From PXAP01 sp964421595 (lineage in GTDB: Bacteria; Bacteroidota; Bacteroidia; Bacteroidales; PUMT01), in the NCBI GenBank assembly GCA_964421595.1, contig CAYQXY010000001.1:62001-126000 (forward strand): 64,000 bases of DNA, in the 5' to 3' direction. Position numbers and translations under genes: made by a program. Below are positions 1 through 8,470 of the stretch, one piece after another (position 1 is the first letter of the stretch; every line of letters begins with the position of its first letter). The notes beneath the pieces are model-generated. The model ran no database searches and was not told where the DNA came from. It worked only from the letters and a program-made list of their open reading frames with translations.

Positions 1-274
1 CGGAAATGTTATTTAAAATATAACTGAGTGATTTTCTGTTCAGGTCAGTCGGCCTCTTCAGGTGACTGTCTTCAAGTCTGCTGTAATAATCGCGGAGTTC
101 TTCCCCCGAAAAGAAAGGAGCCCTTTCTTTGAACTCGGCGAAATATCTTGTTTTCCTTCCAAAAAACGGATAAAGAAAAAAGAATAAAAACAACCTGCTG
201 TCCCTTAACACGGGTGGGAAAAGGTTGTCAAATACGTAATTTATATATTTTGTAAAATCACGTCGTAGTGCCAT
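1..274 (-). CDS. Class I SAM-dependent methyltransferase, N-terminal part (cut by window edge)
   Basis: This reading frame opens at ATG (272-274) and runs off the left edge without a stop, so only about 91 residues are visible. The N-terminus is basic and then hydrophobic-aromatic (MALRRDFTKYINYVFDNL, then RLFLFFFLYPFF), followed by a charged stretch ending in RPTDLNRKSLSYILNNI. From memory, Bacteroidota class I SAM methyltransferases of about 290 residues begin in this style, with a (T)DLN...ILxNI segment just before the SAM-binding glycine motif. That motif lies outside the window, so the call rests on N-terminal resemblance only. It is divergent from the GT2 gene at 394. Confidence 0.5.
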   Translation of the reverse strand, partial: MALRRDFTKYINYVFDNLFPPVLRDSRLFLFFFLYPFFGRKTRYFAEFKERAPFFSGEELRDYYSRLEDSHLKRPTDLNRKSLSYILNNIS

Positions 275-323
275 TTTTTTATCTGTTTTTTCAAACCTGT
301 TGCAATGATATGAATAATGTATG

Positions 324-331
324 TATTTTCG
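324..331 (+). promoter_or_regulatory. Putative -7 box for the GT2 gene
   Basis: TATTTTCG differs by one base from the Bacteroidota TAnnTTTG -7 consensus and lies 62 bases before the ATG at 394. A TTG at 300-302 sits at about -33 spacing. The match is weak and the assignment is inferred. Confidence 0.35.
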
Positions 332-393
332 GATAAAATAAGTTCATGTTAATTTGAGAAACCTGGCAATGATAATAATTTAATTCAGCAGTC

Positions 394-1356
394 ATGAAAA
401 GTGTGAGTTTATCAATTGTTGTTTCAGTTTTTAATGAAGAAGAGATGATCGGCTTATTCTGGAAGGAGTTCAGCAGTACAATGGGCCTGCTTAATGAGAT
501 TAAATGGGAGTTGGTATTTGTAAACGACGGAAGCAACGATAATACATCATTATTGCTTGATGAACTGTCGGGAGGAACTGATAATGTAAAAGTTATTCAT
601 CTGAGCAGGAATTTCGGACATGAATCGGCAATGCTTGCCGGAATAAGTCATTCAAGTGGCGATGCCATAATCTGCATGGACGCTGATCTGCAACATCCTC
701 CATCATATTTGCCGGAAATGATAACTGCATTTATAAATGGTGCAGAGATTGTCACAATGAAAAAAATTAACCGTAAAGATGACGGACTGATGGCCGGAAT
801 TGCATCAAAATTGTTTTACCGTCTTATCAACTCTCTTTCAAAAAGTAATTTTGAACCCGATGCATCAGACTTTTTCCTTATTTCCGGAAGAGTTGCCGGA
901 ATTATAACTGAACAATTTGCAGAGCGAACGCGGTTTTTACGCGGACTCATACAAACTGTAGGCTTCAGGAAAGTATCACTTGATTATGTTTCGCCTGAAA
1001 GGCATGCAGGAAGAAGCAAATATTCACTGTACCGTCTGTTGCTGCTATCATTCTCTGCCATTGCCTCCTTCTCACATATTCCATTGCGACTGGGACTGGG
1101 TATTGGTATTTTATTCGGCATATTCAGTTTCCTGGTCGGCATCTATTCATTGATAATGCATTTCCATGGGAACCCTGTTTCAGGCTATACATCGATAATA
1201 GTTTTGTTAAGTTTCGGCTTTTCCCTTCTGTTCATAATATTAGGGATTATTGGCGAATATATAGGATTCATGTTTAGTGAAGTAAAAAAACGGCCATTGT
1301 ATATAATTGACAGGATCTCAGAGCGACCTTCTTCCGGAAAAAGCAGTATTCATTGA
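394..1356 (+). CDS. Family 2 glycosyltransferase, GtrB/DPM1-like
   Basis: The 320-residue protein has an N-terminal GT-A domain (about residues 5-215) with the NDGSNDNT nucleotide-binding segment (residues 44-51) and a metal-binding DAD motif (D96-D98) in the form MDADLQHPP. Two membrane helices follow at about 235-260 and 270-295. This is the architecture of GtrB/DPM1-type enzymes, which move a sugar from a nucleotide donor to undecaprenyl phosphate at the inner face of the membrane. The start ATG follows a short A/T-rich leader. It converges on the membrane protein at 1398 with a 41-base gap. The sugar and the final acceptor cannot be told from the sequence. Confidence 0.85.
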   Translation: MKSVSLSIVVSVFNEEEMIGLFWKEFSSTMGLLNEIKWELVFVNDGSNDNTSLLLDELSGGTDNVKVIHLSRNFGHESAMLAGISHSSGDAIICMDADLQHPPSYLPEMITAFINGAEIVTMKKINRKDDGLMAGIASKLFYRLINSLSKSNFEPDASDFFLISGRVAGIITEQFAERTRFLRGLIQTVGFRKVSLDYVSPERHAGRSKYSLYRLLLLSFSAIASFSHIPLRLGLGIGILFGIFSFLVGIYSLIMHFHGNPVSGYTSIIVLLSFGFSLLFIILGIIGEYIGFMFSEVKKRPLYIIDRISERPSSGKSSIH

Positions 1357-1397
1357 TCTGTTAACAGTCATTTATAATTCTCCTTGCCATTGAACAT

Positions 1398-3047
1398 CTA
1401 ATCGGCACTTTCCGGGAAATATGGCTGCCTCGTGACAGATTCAAACCTGAACTCTTTAAATCCAACTACCCTGAAATCGTCATTACAACTGTGTTCCCAT
1501 TCAGGCACCCCCAGAGAACTGCCTATTGCGGCACTATCCAGTGAAGAGGCAAGCACAAACCTGAACTCAGGATCGCCGTAATGACCTTCCCCCTGCCGAT
1601 AATACCAGTTTCTATTGGTAACATGATACCATATTGCCATATTTTCATGAACCGTGTATACGCGGACATTATTCCTGGAGAACATGGTTGTCATTTTAGC
1701 ATGCCAGTATCCTCCTACTCCATATTTTACATTTCTTTCTTTAGCAAGTTCATCTATGCATTCAACATAATCAGGGTAATAATCAATCAGTGAAGTTATG
1801 CCACTCGCTATGCCTGAGTTAGTGGAATATTTCAGAGTAAAACCTGAAATCAGAAGCACAACTGATATCAGAGCATAATTAAACACCTTCCTGAGCTCTT
1901 TCTTACGGCTTAAAAGAAAATGAAAAATAAAGGCATAATTAAACAGAGAAAGGTAAAAGACATAAATATTATATCGTAGCAGGGCCCACCCAACGTAACT
2001 TCCGTTTAATACCGGCATAAACAGAACGATAATAAAAAAAAAGAAGTAAAAGTACAGGTAGAAAACTCCTGTCCACTTTTCTGTTTCTTTTCCTAAAAAT
2101 AACAATTCCCGTGTCCTGATCCAGGCAAGAATGCACATCAAGGCAAAGGAAACCAGCGATAAAAGCACGGTTAGTCCCCTGAAATCCATTAGCTGAAGAT
2201 ACCTGAAATGCTGTCCTGACATAACCTGCCAGGAATTAATCATATTGGGGAAGTTAAATATTTTCCCCTGGGTGCCCACAATATATATATAACCAGAAGA
2301 CCTTATCAGTGCAAAAACAATAATGCCAGTTAATGCTGAAAAGACTACGGCAGTAAAAAATTTCAGAATTTTCTCTTTGTGATCTATTAATACGATGAAA
2401 AACAATACCGATAAAGAAGGTATTACAAACATTACCAAAAATAAACGGTTGCTCAGAGTAGCCAGGAATACTGAAATCATCAGGAAGTACAGATATCTCT
2501 GCTTTCCTTTAAAATACCCAAGGGTTAATACCATGCAAAGGAGAGTCATTATGAACGCTCCGAGATGATAGCTGATACTCAGAATATAAAAGGTAAATAC
2601 AAAGTCACCCGTAAAAACTGTGACAAACAGGATTGTCAGCATTAATATATTAGCAAGTGAGAGCATGTACCAGGAGATACCACTTACCACGAGCTTCATC
2701 AGATAATTCAGAAGAAGAAGCAATGCCATATACTGGCATACACTGTAGCATAACATTGCAAGCCTGAAATCACCCAGAATCCCGTTGAAAATGAAAAAGA
2801 AAAGCATATCAGGGAAAAAGTTCGGAGCTCCGTTTAAATGCCAGCCTCTCGCACCTGATCCATCGATAAAAATGTCTTTATATATTGATGGCAGATACAT
2901 GGTATCAGAATTAAAATAAGTCCATACCTGGTTTGAATCGAGAGAGGCAAATACAATCAGTACCCATAAAAAATTAATCACCAGGGTCATGAACCATAAA
3001 AGCCTGCCTGATTTTTCAGTAGTTATTGTAGAAATAATAAATTTCAT
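1398..3047 (-). CDS. Multi-pass membrane protein of unknown function (possible GT-C-like)
   Basis: A protein of 549 residues with roughly ten hydrophobic helices and a C-terminal soluble region of about 120 residues. I start it at the ATG at 3045-3047 (MKFIISTITT). The frame stays open upstream to 3161, but that extension is Cys-rich, non-membrane-like and overlaps the preceding GT2 gene. The large extracytoplasmic loop after helix 2, with an acidic segment, and the dense helices resemble GT-C-type polyprenyl-sugar glycosyltransferases. I see no diagnostic motif, so this is inference. It lies 43 bases downstream of the GT2 gene and is probably in the same transcript, acting in surface glycan assembly. 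Confidence 0.6.
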   Translation of the reverse strand: MKFIISTITTEKSGRLLWFMTLVINFLWVLIVFASLDSNQVWTYFNSDTMYLPSIYKDIFIDGSGARGWHLNGAPNFFPDMLFFFIFNGILGDFRLAMLCYSVCQYMALLLLLNYLMKLVVSGISWYMLSLANILMLTILFVTVFTGDFVFTFYILSISYHLGAFIMTLLCMVLTLGYFKGKQRYLYFLMISVFLATLSNRLFLVMFVIPSLSVLFFIVLIDHKEKILKFFTAVVFSALTGIIVFALIRSSGYIYIVGTQGKIFNFPNMINSWQVMSGQHFRYLQLMDFRGLTVLLSLVSFALMCILAWIRTRELLFLGKETEKWTGVFYLYFYFFFFIIVLFMPVLNGSYVGWALLRYNIYVFYLSLFNYAFIFHFLLSRKKELRKVFNYALISVVLLISGFTLKYSTNSGIASGITSLIDYYPDYVECIDELAKERNVKYGVGGYWHAKMTTMFSRNNVRVYTVHENMAIWYHVTNRNWYYRQGEGHYGDPEFRFVLASSLDSAAIGSSLGVPEWEHSCNDDFRVVGFKEFRFESVTRQPYFPESAD

Positions 3048-3090
3048 TGTTATCTTAAATCTAAAAAGAAAAAATCCTGCAATTAGTCCG

Positions 3091-4194
3091 TTACCGGCGA
3101 TACAGGTGCTGATTGTCCTGCATATCCATCCACATTGCGAATAACAGCGATTGCGTAGCACTTACAAAAAGAAACATAAACATAATGGAATGCAATATGG
3201 GTCTTTCTCCCTCAGAACCGGTGAAATAAAATGCAAGAATTCTCAGTGCAACGGGTATGCTGACCAAATAAAGAATAAAGGCCATGTTATATAAAATAAA
3301 CAAAGGATGGAAATCTCTGAAAAAATATTTCATCCACAACCTTTCAAAAAAAGATTTTAACAGAAGCCATGAAACGCGGGGAATTACTTTCCGTATTTTC
3401 ATCTTCGACCTCTCCCCAATATCATAGACGGGATTTATCTCCACCTCTTTTACTGTGCATAAGGCAATATTAAGTTTCACAAGCATATCGTTTGGCATTC
3501 CGTAGCCTTTATAAATCCTGTGCAGTGCAATGCCGTTAAGGGCCTTGTTTGAAATTGCTGTGAACCCGGACTGGGAATCGGATACATGCCAATAACCCGA
3601 TGCCAGCTTGGTAAGAATAGACAGTACTGAATTGCCAAAAAATCTTACCCTGGGTATCACTATTGCAGAACTCTTATGAATCAGGCGGTTTCCCTTAACA
3701 TAATCTATCCCTTCATTTATAACAGGCCGGCAGATACTCTCAAGATCATCCGGATCCATCTGTCCATCGCCTGCCATCACGGCTGTGCAATCTATATTGT
3801 AATCTTTACACCATTTATATCCCCGTGCTATGGCTGAGCCAACACCACTGTTTTTCTTTATATTTATCAGGATAACTCTCTCATTTTCCGGATCCTTGTT
3901 TACAATATCAGAAGGTGAGAAAAGTTTTATCTCCTCGCTCAACATTTGATGAAGAACCCTGCCGGCCCTTTGATAACGGCCTTCAGGAGCATAAGCAGTA
4001 TTATTATTTATATTCGTTCCTTCATTGCCGGAAAGAAGATATTGCCTGACTATCTCTTCAGTACTGTCAGATGAACCATCATTGACTACCACTATCCTGT
4101 CGACAAAATCAGGCATCAACCTGATAACCTCACCTATCTGCGTCTCCTCATTAAAAGCGGGAACAACGACTGCTATTGTCTTATTATCCAACAT
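3091..4194 (-). CDS. Family 2 glycosyltransferase, polyprenyl-phosphate type
   Basis: A 367-residue GT2 enzyme. It has VVVNDGSSDST at about residues 35-45, a metal-binding DGQMDPDD (D143, D147), a DSQSGF segment typical of DPM1-like enzymes, and two C-terminal membrane helices (about 300-325 and 335-355). Between the first nucleotide-binding motif and the DxD-like motif there is an extra stretch (about residues 51-106, with NINNNT) that the gene at 394 lacks. It starts at an ATG that overlaps the stop codon of the upstream 4194-5927 gene (TAATG), so the two are translationally coupled. The likely role is loading a sugar onto a lipid phosphate for the neighbouring GT-C-like membrane proteins. 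Confidence 0.85.
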   Translation of the reverse strand: MLDNKTIAVVVPAFNEETQIGEVIRLMPDFVDRIVVVNDGSSDSTEEIVRQYLLSGNEGTNINNNTAYAPEGRYQRAGRVLHQMLSEEIKLFSPSDIVNKDPENERVILINIKKNSGVGSAIARGYKWCKDYNIDCTAVMAGDGQMDPDDLESICRPVINEGIDYVKGNRLIHKSSAIVIPRVRFFGNSVLSILTKLASGYWHVSDSQSGFTAISNKALNGIALHRIYKGYGMPNDMLVKLNIALCTVKEVEINPVYDIGERSKMKIRKVIPRVSWLLLKSFFERLWMKYFFRDFHPLFILYNMAFILYLVSIPVALRILAFYFTGSEGERPILHSIMFMFLFVSATQSLLFAMWMDMQDNQHLYRR

Positions 4195-5927
4195 TATCTC
4201 TGGTTATTAAATATCCACTCTGCATCGGTTACCAGCATGGAATCGAAAGGTATATTGTTTTTTTCAGCTTTTTGCCTGATGTAATCAGTCATTTCCGGGC
4301 TTTCAAGAATCTCATTGACAATAAGTGATATTGCCCATTTCTTCTCGTAATGTTCTCTTCCCCTTTCCTGCAGCAACTGCAATGCTTCTGCTCTTATACC
4401 ATCTTGTCTGTCGGCGTCATTTCCGGCAGACTGGTTCATGACCTCCTTATCTTCATGAAGCGATTTTACTATCCACAAAATAAGTTCCTCATCAGAAGGA
4501 GACCTCCTCCATTCACTTGCCGGCTTTTCTTCAGGTTCCGGACTGATTTCCCTGTACACGCCCTGTCTTGCCAGATCATGATCAGGTATCGTTATCAGGT
4601 TCCAGTATCTTTCTGTCGGGTGAAGCTTAAGGAATGTCTCACGATAAGCCTCCCTGTTCATCCACCACCAGTGAATGGCATTATTAACATACTGCCGTGT
4701 CTGAAACAAATTGAACATGATAATAAGGGTTACTGCTGAAAGGGTTGCTACCCTGATATATTTCTTTTGTGAGGTAAGATATTCAAGCAATGCAGCAAGA
4801 GGCACAGCCATAATCGCGTATGAATCAATGAAAGATCTAAGGCCGAATCCACCGCCATACCACCAGTTCCACCATGAAGAAAGAATAAAAATATTCAGGA
4901 TAAGGAACAGGGAAATTGCGGGAACCAGTGAATGTTTCTTCCTCAGTAGTATTAAAATCCCCGAAAGGGCAAGGAACATTAAAGGAGTATATACGAACCA
5001 GCCTTTCTTAATGCTGAAAAGGATATTGAATATCTGCGGATTATTAAAGAAAAATCTGCCGCCGAGTTCACCATAGGAAAAATAGAATATCTTGCCCGAA
5101 ACCCAGTGCCAGTAGATGAACTGAGGCAGCCAGACAAGAATAAATGCCACTGCCATCAACAATATCCAATTCCATCTTTTTAAAAAAAAGGAAAAACGTT
5201 CACTGAACGCTTTAAAACTTCCTGTATCCCACAAAAAGAAGATGACAAGAACTATAATATTTGTAGGCCTTATAAGTGTAATAAGCCCTGCCAGGAGTCC
5301 GCTATAAACAACCAGTTTAACCGAAGGCGCCTTATAGAACCGGATGGTGATCCATAAAAATGCCGCAATGAGCGCAAAATTGGCGGCATGACTCATTGGT
5401 GCCTCATATGACGAGTAATAAAAAAGATTGGTTCCAAGCGTGACTGAAATCAGCGTAAACGCAGTTATGTTCCTTGAAAAATATGTTAACAGGACCCGGC
5501 CCAAAAAATACATTCCCGCAAGGAGATAGAAAAGAGCACTGAATGTAAGTGCAACCCGGTAAGGCCTTGAATATCCGTCGGCCTCATAAGAGGTGGACAG
5601 TGCGACTGTGTGTGCGGCAAAGAAAAACGGTGAGTAAAGCAAAGCCATTCCCATGGTGGTAACTATGGCCTGTTTGCCTGTTGGTGTTTCAACCGGCCAG
5701 ATCAGGTCGCCGAATTTGTCCGGATTCTCCCTGCGGAATTCGAGTGACAGATCATTATATATAAAGGCTGCGGGAAGCCACGCATAATAGGATTTAACAT
5801 CCCATTCGATGACACCCTCAGGATGATTATAACGGGCATGCCGGCAATTAGTCACGAAGACCAGTATAAGAACAATACCTGTTGCGACAAAAACAATGTT
5901 CTTTTTGATCCGGGCCAGGCCTGTCAT
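4194..5927 (-). CDS. GT39/PMT-like membrane glycosyltransferase with hydrophilic C-terminal tail
   Basis: A 577-residue protein with an N-terminal membrane anchor, an extracytoplasmic loop carrying EWDVKSYYAWLP near residue 40, and about ten further helices. This fits a GT-C (dolichyl/undecaprenyl-phosphate-mannose:protein mannosyltransferase-like) fold, where an acidic residue in the first loop is the usual catalytic base. The last ~100 residues are hydrophilic and end in MTDYIRQKAEKNNIPFDSM and DAEWIFNNQ. Such an end recurs, as I recall, in assorted Bacteroidota membrane proteins. The start ATG is preceded directly by ATTCGG, the same context seen at several other genes here. It is the first gene of a three-gene minus-strand run with 3091 and 1398. 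Confidence 0.65.
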   Translation of the reverse strand: MTGLARIKKNIVFVATGIVLILVFVTNCRHARYNHPEGVIEWDVKSYYAWLPAAFIYNDLSLEFRRENPDKFGDLIWPVETPTGKQAIVTTMGMALLYSPFFFAAHTVALSTSYEADGYSRPYRVALTFSALFYLLAGMYFLGRVLLTYFSRNITAFTLISVTLGTNLFYYSSYEAPMSHAANFALIAAFLWITIRFYKAPSVKLVVYSGLLAGLITLIRPTNIIVLVIFFLWDTGSFKAFSERFSFFLKRWNWILLMAVAFILVWLPQFIYWHWVSGKIFYFSYGELGGRFFFNNPQIFNILFSIKKGWFVYTPLMFLALSGILILLRKKHSLVPAISLFLILNIFILSSWWNWWYGGGFGLRSFIDSYAIMAVPLAALLEYLTSQKKYIRVATLSAVTLIIMFNLFQTRQYVNNAIHWWWMNREAYRETFLKLHPTERYWNLITIPDHDLARQGVYREISPEPEEKPASEWRRSPSDEELILWIVKSLHEDKEVMNQSAGNDADRQDGIRAEALQLLQERGREHYEKKWAISLIVNEILESPEMTDYIRQKAEKNNIPFDSMLVTDAEWIFNNQR

Positions 5928-6026
5928 CCGAATTATGTATAAATTACAGGCACTTTATTATGCCTTTTAAGGCAAATTTAGGAAAAAGTCCCGTATCACA
6001 AATGATTTTGGCATCATTAAAACCAG

Positions 6027-6452
6027 TCAGTCATCTATTGTCAGAATATTACCCTCCCTGGTTACAGTGTATTGCTTGACTGCCACAGTAGCAGGCCCCT
6101 GCAGTACAGAGCCGGTGGATGAGAACACAGAGCCGTGACATGGACAGGGAAAATTCCCTGCAGCATGATTGTAGGAAATTATACAGCCTTGATGTGTACA
6201 CACCGCCGATAATGCAACAAACTCCATACCACCAAGATTTACAACCATTATATTATTGCTGATCATAACAGAATGACCGTCATTATTCAGAGCTGCATAC
6301 TGAGGTGAGGCCAGATCAAGGGTGACCGGCATAACAGGCTCAGGCAGATTTTCTTCTTCATCATCATCTTTGCTGCAGGATGAATATAAAGCCGGAATAG
6401 TAATAAATGTTCCGGCACGTATCCCATAAAGTAAAAAATCCCGTCTTTCCAT
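6027..6452 (-). CDS. Rieske [2Fe-2S] lipoprotein
   Basis: A 141-residue protein with both Rieske boxes: CTHQGC (C85, H87, C90) and CPCHGS (C103, C105, H106). By family rule C85/H87 and C103/H106 bind the 2Fe-2S cluster and C90-C105 form the disulfide. The N-terminus MERRDFLLYG looks Tat-like (RRDFL) and runs into LYSSC at residue 26, a possible lipobox, followed by an acidic linker (DDDEEE). So it is probably exported folded and anchored in an envelope membrane. No cytochrome b partner is nearby; it lies 25 bases after a DUF5777 gene and follows a YceI gene on the same strand. This makes it a stand-alone Rieske protein with an unknown electron partner. Confidence 0.88.
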   Translation of the reverse strand: MERRDFLLYGIRAGTFITIPALYSSCSKDDDEEENLPEPVMPVTLDLASPQYAALNNDGHSVMISNNIMVVNLGGMEFVALSAVCTHQGCIISYNHAAGNFPCPCHGSVFSSTGSVLQGPATVAVKQYTVTREGNILTIDD

Positions 6453-6477
6453 AAATTCAATTATTAGTTAGACACAA

Positions 6478-7338
6478 TTAGAGATAAAATACCCGGGTAA
6501 TGGTAAAACCGAAAAACACATCGCCATTACTCCATTTTCCCGTTGTATTGACAAGATATGCTTTATCAATTATACCCTGGGTATTGGAGAAGAATAGCTG
6601 AAAGACATGGCCGCCGGTTTCAATGTCGAAACCTAATGACAGCGGGTTAATATTGTCAAACCCGTCATCAATAATTTCATGAATATATTCCAGATTGAGA
6701 TGCGTGATTGAAGTTAACCTTATACGACCGGCAATTCCCAGAGATAGTTTATCAGCCGGACTTTGTGTCTCTGTCAGGTAACTGCTGCGGAGCCAGAGCG
6801 GACTAAACTGGAGCGAAAAGTTTTCCGAAAACTTCCTGCTTATCATCAGTCCCTGGACAATACTTGAACGGCCCCTGAAGTTGTCCTGGTCTGCGGGATA
6901 GACCAGCCGAAGAGTGGCGTAGGACGAGGCAATATAATAACTTACACTTATGGGAGAGTTAAGTTCTCCCTCCTGGGTAATCACACGTGATTTGAGGTAA
7001 AGGTCATATGTCTTTTCAAAACTACTCCTTCCTATCCCGGCACCAAGCCACCTGTTTATCCCATAATCAAACCCCAGCCGGATTGTAGCAAGATCCAGCC
7101 CAAACATTTCATAAAGGCCTGACTGTAAGCTCCCAAAGCGGTGACCTATGTTGAAGATTAGCTCACCGGTGTGAGGAATTTCAACTGATTGCAGATTCAC
7201 TATCCTGTTACTTCTAAAAGTCTTGATAACAGGGCTTTCAGTGTCATCCCAATCACCAAGTTCATCGAACAGATCCTGTGATACTATGTTTCCGGCAAGA
7301 CATACAAGAAATAGAAACAGAATAATAAATGGCTTCAT
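6478..7338 (-). CDS. DUF5777-type outer-membrane beta-barrel protein
   Basis: The 286-residue protein has a cleavable signal peptide (MKPFIILFLFLVCLAGNIVS), a short acidic segment (DELGDWDDTE) and alternating amphipathic strands ending in an aromatic residue pattern (TITRVFYL), as in outer-membrane barrels. The stretch GELIFNIGHRFGSLQSGLYE and GFDYGINRWLGAGIGRS matches what I remember of DUF5777. The function of this family is not established. It sits between a YceI-family gene and a Rieske lipoprotein on the same strand, which suggests a joint envelope redox or isoprenoid-quinone role; that is inference from context only. Confidence 0.75.
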   Translation of the reverse strand: MKPFIILFLFLVCLAGNIVSQDLFDELGDWDDTESPVIKTFRSNRIVNLQSVEIPHTGELIFNIGHRFGSLQSGLYEMFGLDLATIRLGFDYGINRWLGAGIGRSSFEKTYDLYLKSRVITQEGELNSPISVSYYIASSYATLRLVYPADQDNFRGRSSIVQGLMISRKFSENFSLQFSPLWLRSSYLTETQSPADKLSLGIAGRIRLTSITHLNLEYIHEIIDDGFDNINPLSLGFDIETGGHVFQLFFSNTQGIIDKAYLVNTTGKWSNGDVFFGFTITRVFYL

Positions 7339-7461
7339 TATCCGGATTTTAGATAAGACATGTTTAGTATGCAGTGCTATATTAATCCATATTATGCAAA
7401 GTCCGTTTTATTTACCCCGGCACTGAACAGGCTTGTATTACAGGGCAAATTCAGTTCCCGA

Positions 7462-8085
7462 TTAATCAACAGGGGCCAGTCTCATATTAACGGTTACCTC
7501 GACCTCCTCTGCAATATTCCTGATCAGTAAGCGGGGAATCCTGATGTCATAATCTTCAAGCCGGACCGGAAATGTAGCTTTGCATAACAGATGAGGCCCG
7601 ACCCTTTCAATAGTCCCGCTTATTTTAACACTCCTGGTTATCCCGCGTATTGTGAGTTCTCCATTCACAACAACATTTTCATTCTTGTCGGTCAGGCTCA
7701 ATTCATTAAAGTCATTAATGTATCCTGAAAAGACCGACTCCGGGTACTGATCTGAATTCATAAACCTTTCATTGAAATGCCGCTGCATAAGAGCCATTCT
7801 GAATTTAAAATACTCAATCCGCATCCTGATTGCGATTTCCCCTGAGGAGGCATCAAGAACAGCCTGTACCTGGTTATTCATGGCATCTATATCTTCCAGC
7901 GGTGCTGATGAATAAAATGAGATTGATCCCTCCCTGGTTATATAGGAAGACTGGGATATAACAGGCAGAATTATTAATGATAACAGCGATATGAGTGTAA
8001 ATCTTCGCACGATCAGCACAAATTTTTGTCTACCATTATATATGAAATCCGATGTAAAGCACTGCTGTCCGGGAAAATTTTCCAT
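7462..8085 (-). CDS. YceI-family periplasmic protein
   Basis: Up to 207 residues. The mature region contains the YceI hallmarks: a strand GSISFYSSAPLEDIDAMNNQ, a central FNERFM...YPESVFSGYI segment, GELTIRGITRSVKISGTIE, and a final CKATFPVRLEDYDIRIPRLL. YceI proteins are lipocalin-like barrels that bind polyisoprenoids such as ubiquinone-8 in E. coli. The signal-like segment (RRFTLISLLSLIILPVISQS) begins only at residue 27, so the true start may be one of two in-frame GTG codons (8019 or 8010) rather than the ATG at 8085. It is the first gene of the YceI-DUF5777-Rieske run. Confidence 0.8.
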   Translation of the reverse strand: MENFPGQQCFTSDFIYNGRQKFVLIVRRFTLISLLSLIILPVISQSSYITREGSISFYSSAPLEDIDAMNNQVQAVLDASSGEIAIRMRIEYFKFRMALMQRHFNERFMNSDQYPESVFSGYINDFNELSLTDKNENVVVNGELTIRGITRSVKISGTIERVGPHLLCKATFPVRLEDYDIRIPRLLIRNIAEEVEVTVNMRLAPVD

Positions 8086-8108
8086 CCAGGAATGTGCTCA
8101 AGGCAGAC

Positions 8109-8127
8109 GGAGGTAAGAAATACCTCC
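8109..8127. repeat. Short hairpin upstream of the YceI gene
   Basis: GGAGGTA (8109-8115) and TACCTCC (8121-8127) form a perfect 7-bp stem with the 5-base loop AGAAA. It lies 24 bases upstream of the YceI ATG at 8085 and could be a 5' UTR structure or a small operator. The rest of the 8086-8470 spacer is AT-rich, and apart from the repeat copy at 8268-8374 I see nothing more in it. Confidence 0.35.
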
Positions 8128-8267
8128 TAAGAAAGCAAGGCTGCATCTAAATCATTAACCTGAGAATATTAGTTATATAATTAAGTTTTCACCTCTCTAA
8201 TTATATTATAACTATAAATATAAGGTTTTTGTTTTGGTTATTTGGAATAATTATTAATAATAAAATA

Positions 8268-8374
8268 ACTCATTCTTAAAACTGGGCACCAAAATAAATG
8301 CTTTAAGCATGGGTGATCCATCCATGGAAGCACTAGGGGCAATTTTAAATTACTTATAATTATGTTCCTGACAC
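8268..8374 (-). repeat. Dispersed intergenic repeat, copy a
   Basis: Read on the minus strand it shows the family blocks in order: ATAAGTAA, TTTAAAATTG, CCATGGATGGATCACCCATG, then a diverged tail GGTGCCCAGTTTTAAG. The core on the plus strand is at 8308-8326. Unlike most other copies it is not next to a start codon: it lies about 100 bases beyond the KamA stop, and its orientation relative to the neighbouring minus-strand genes is reversed. Confidence 0.65.
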
Positions 8375-8470
8375 AATATTGACATCTCTGAAAAAATATC
8401 TTCAGAGCTGGTATGCAGTATATTAAAATTTCATGATCATTGGCTCAAGATCTGCAGATATCAGCAATTA

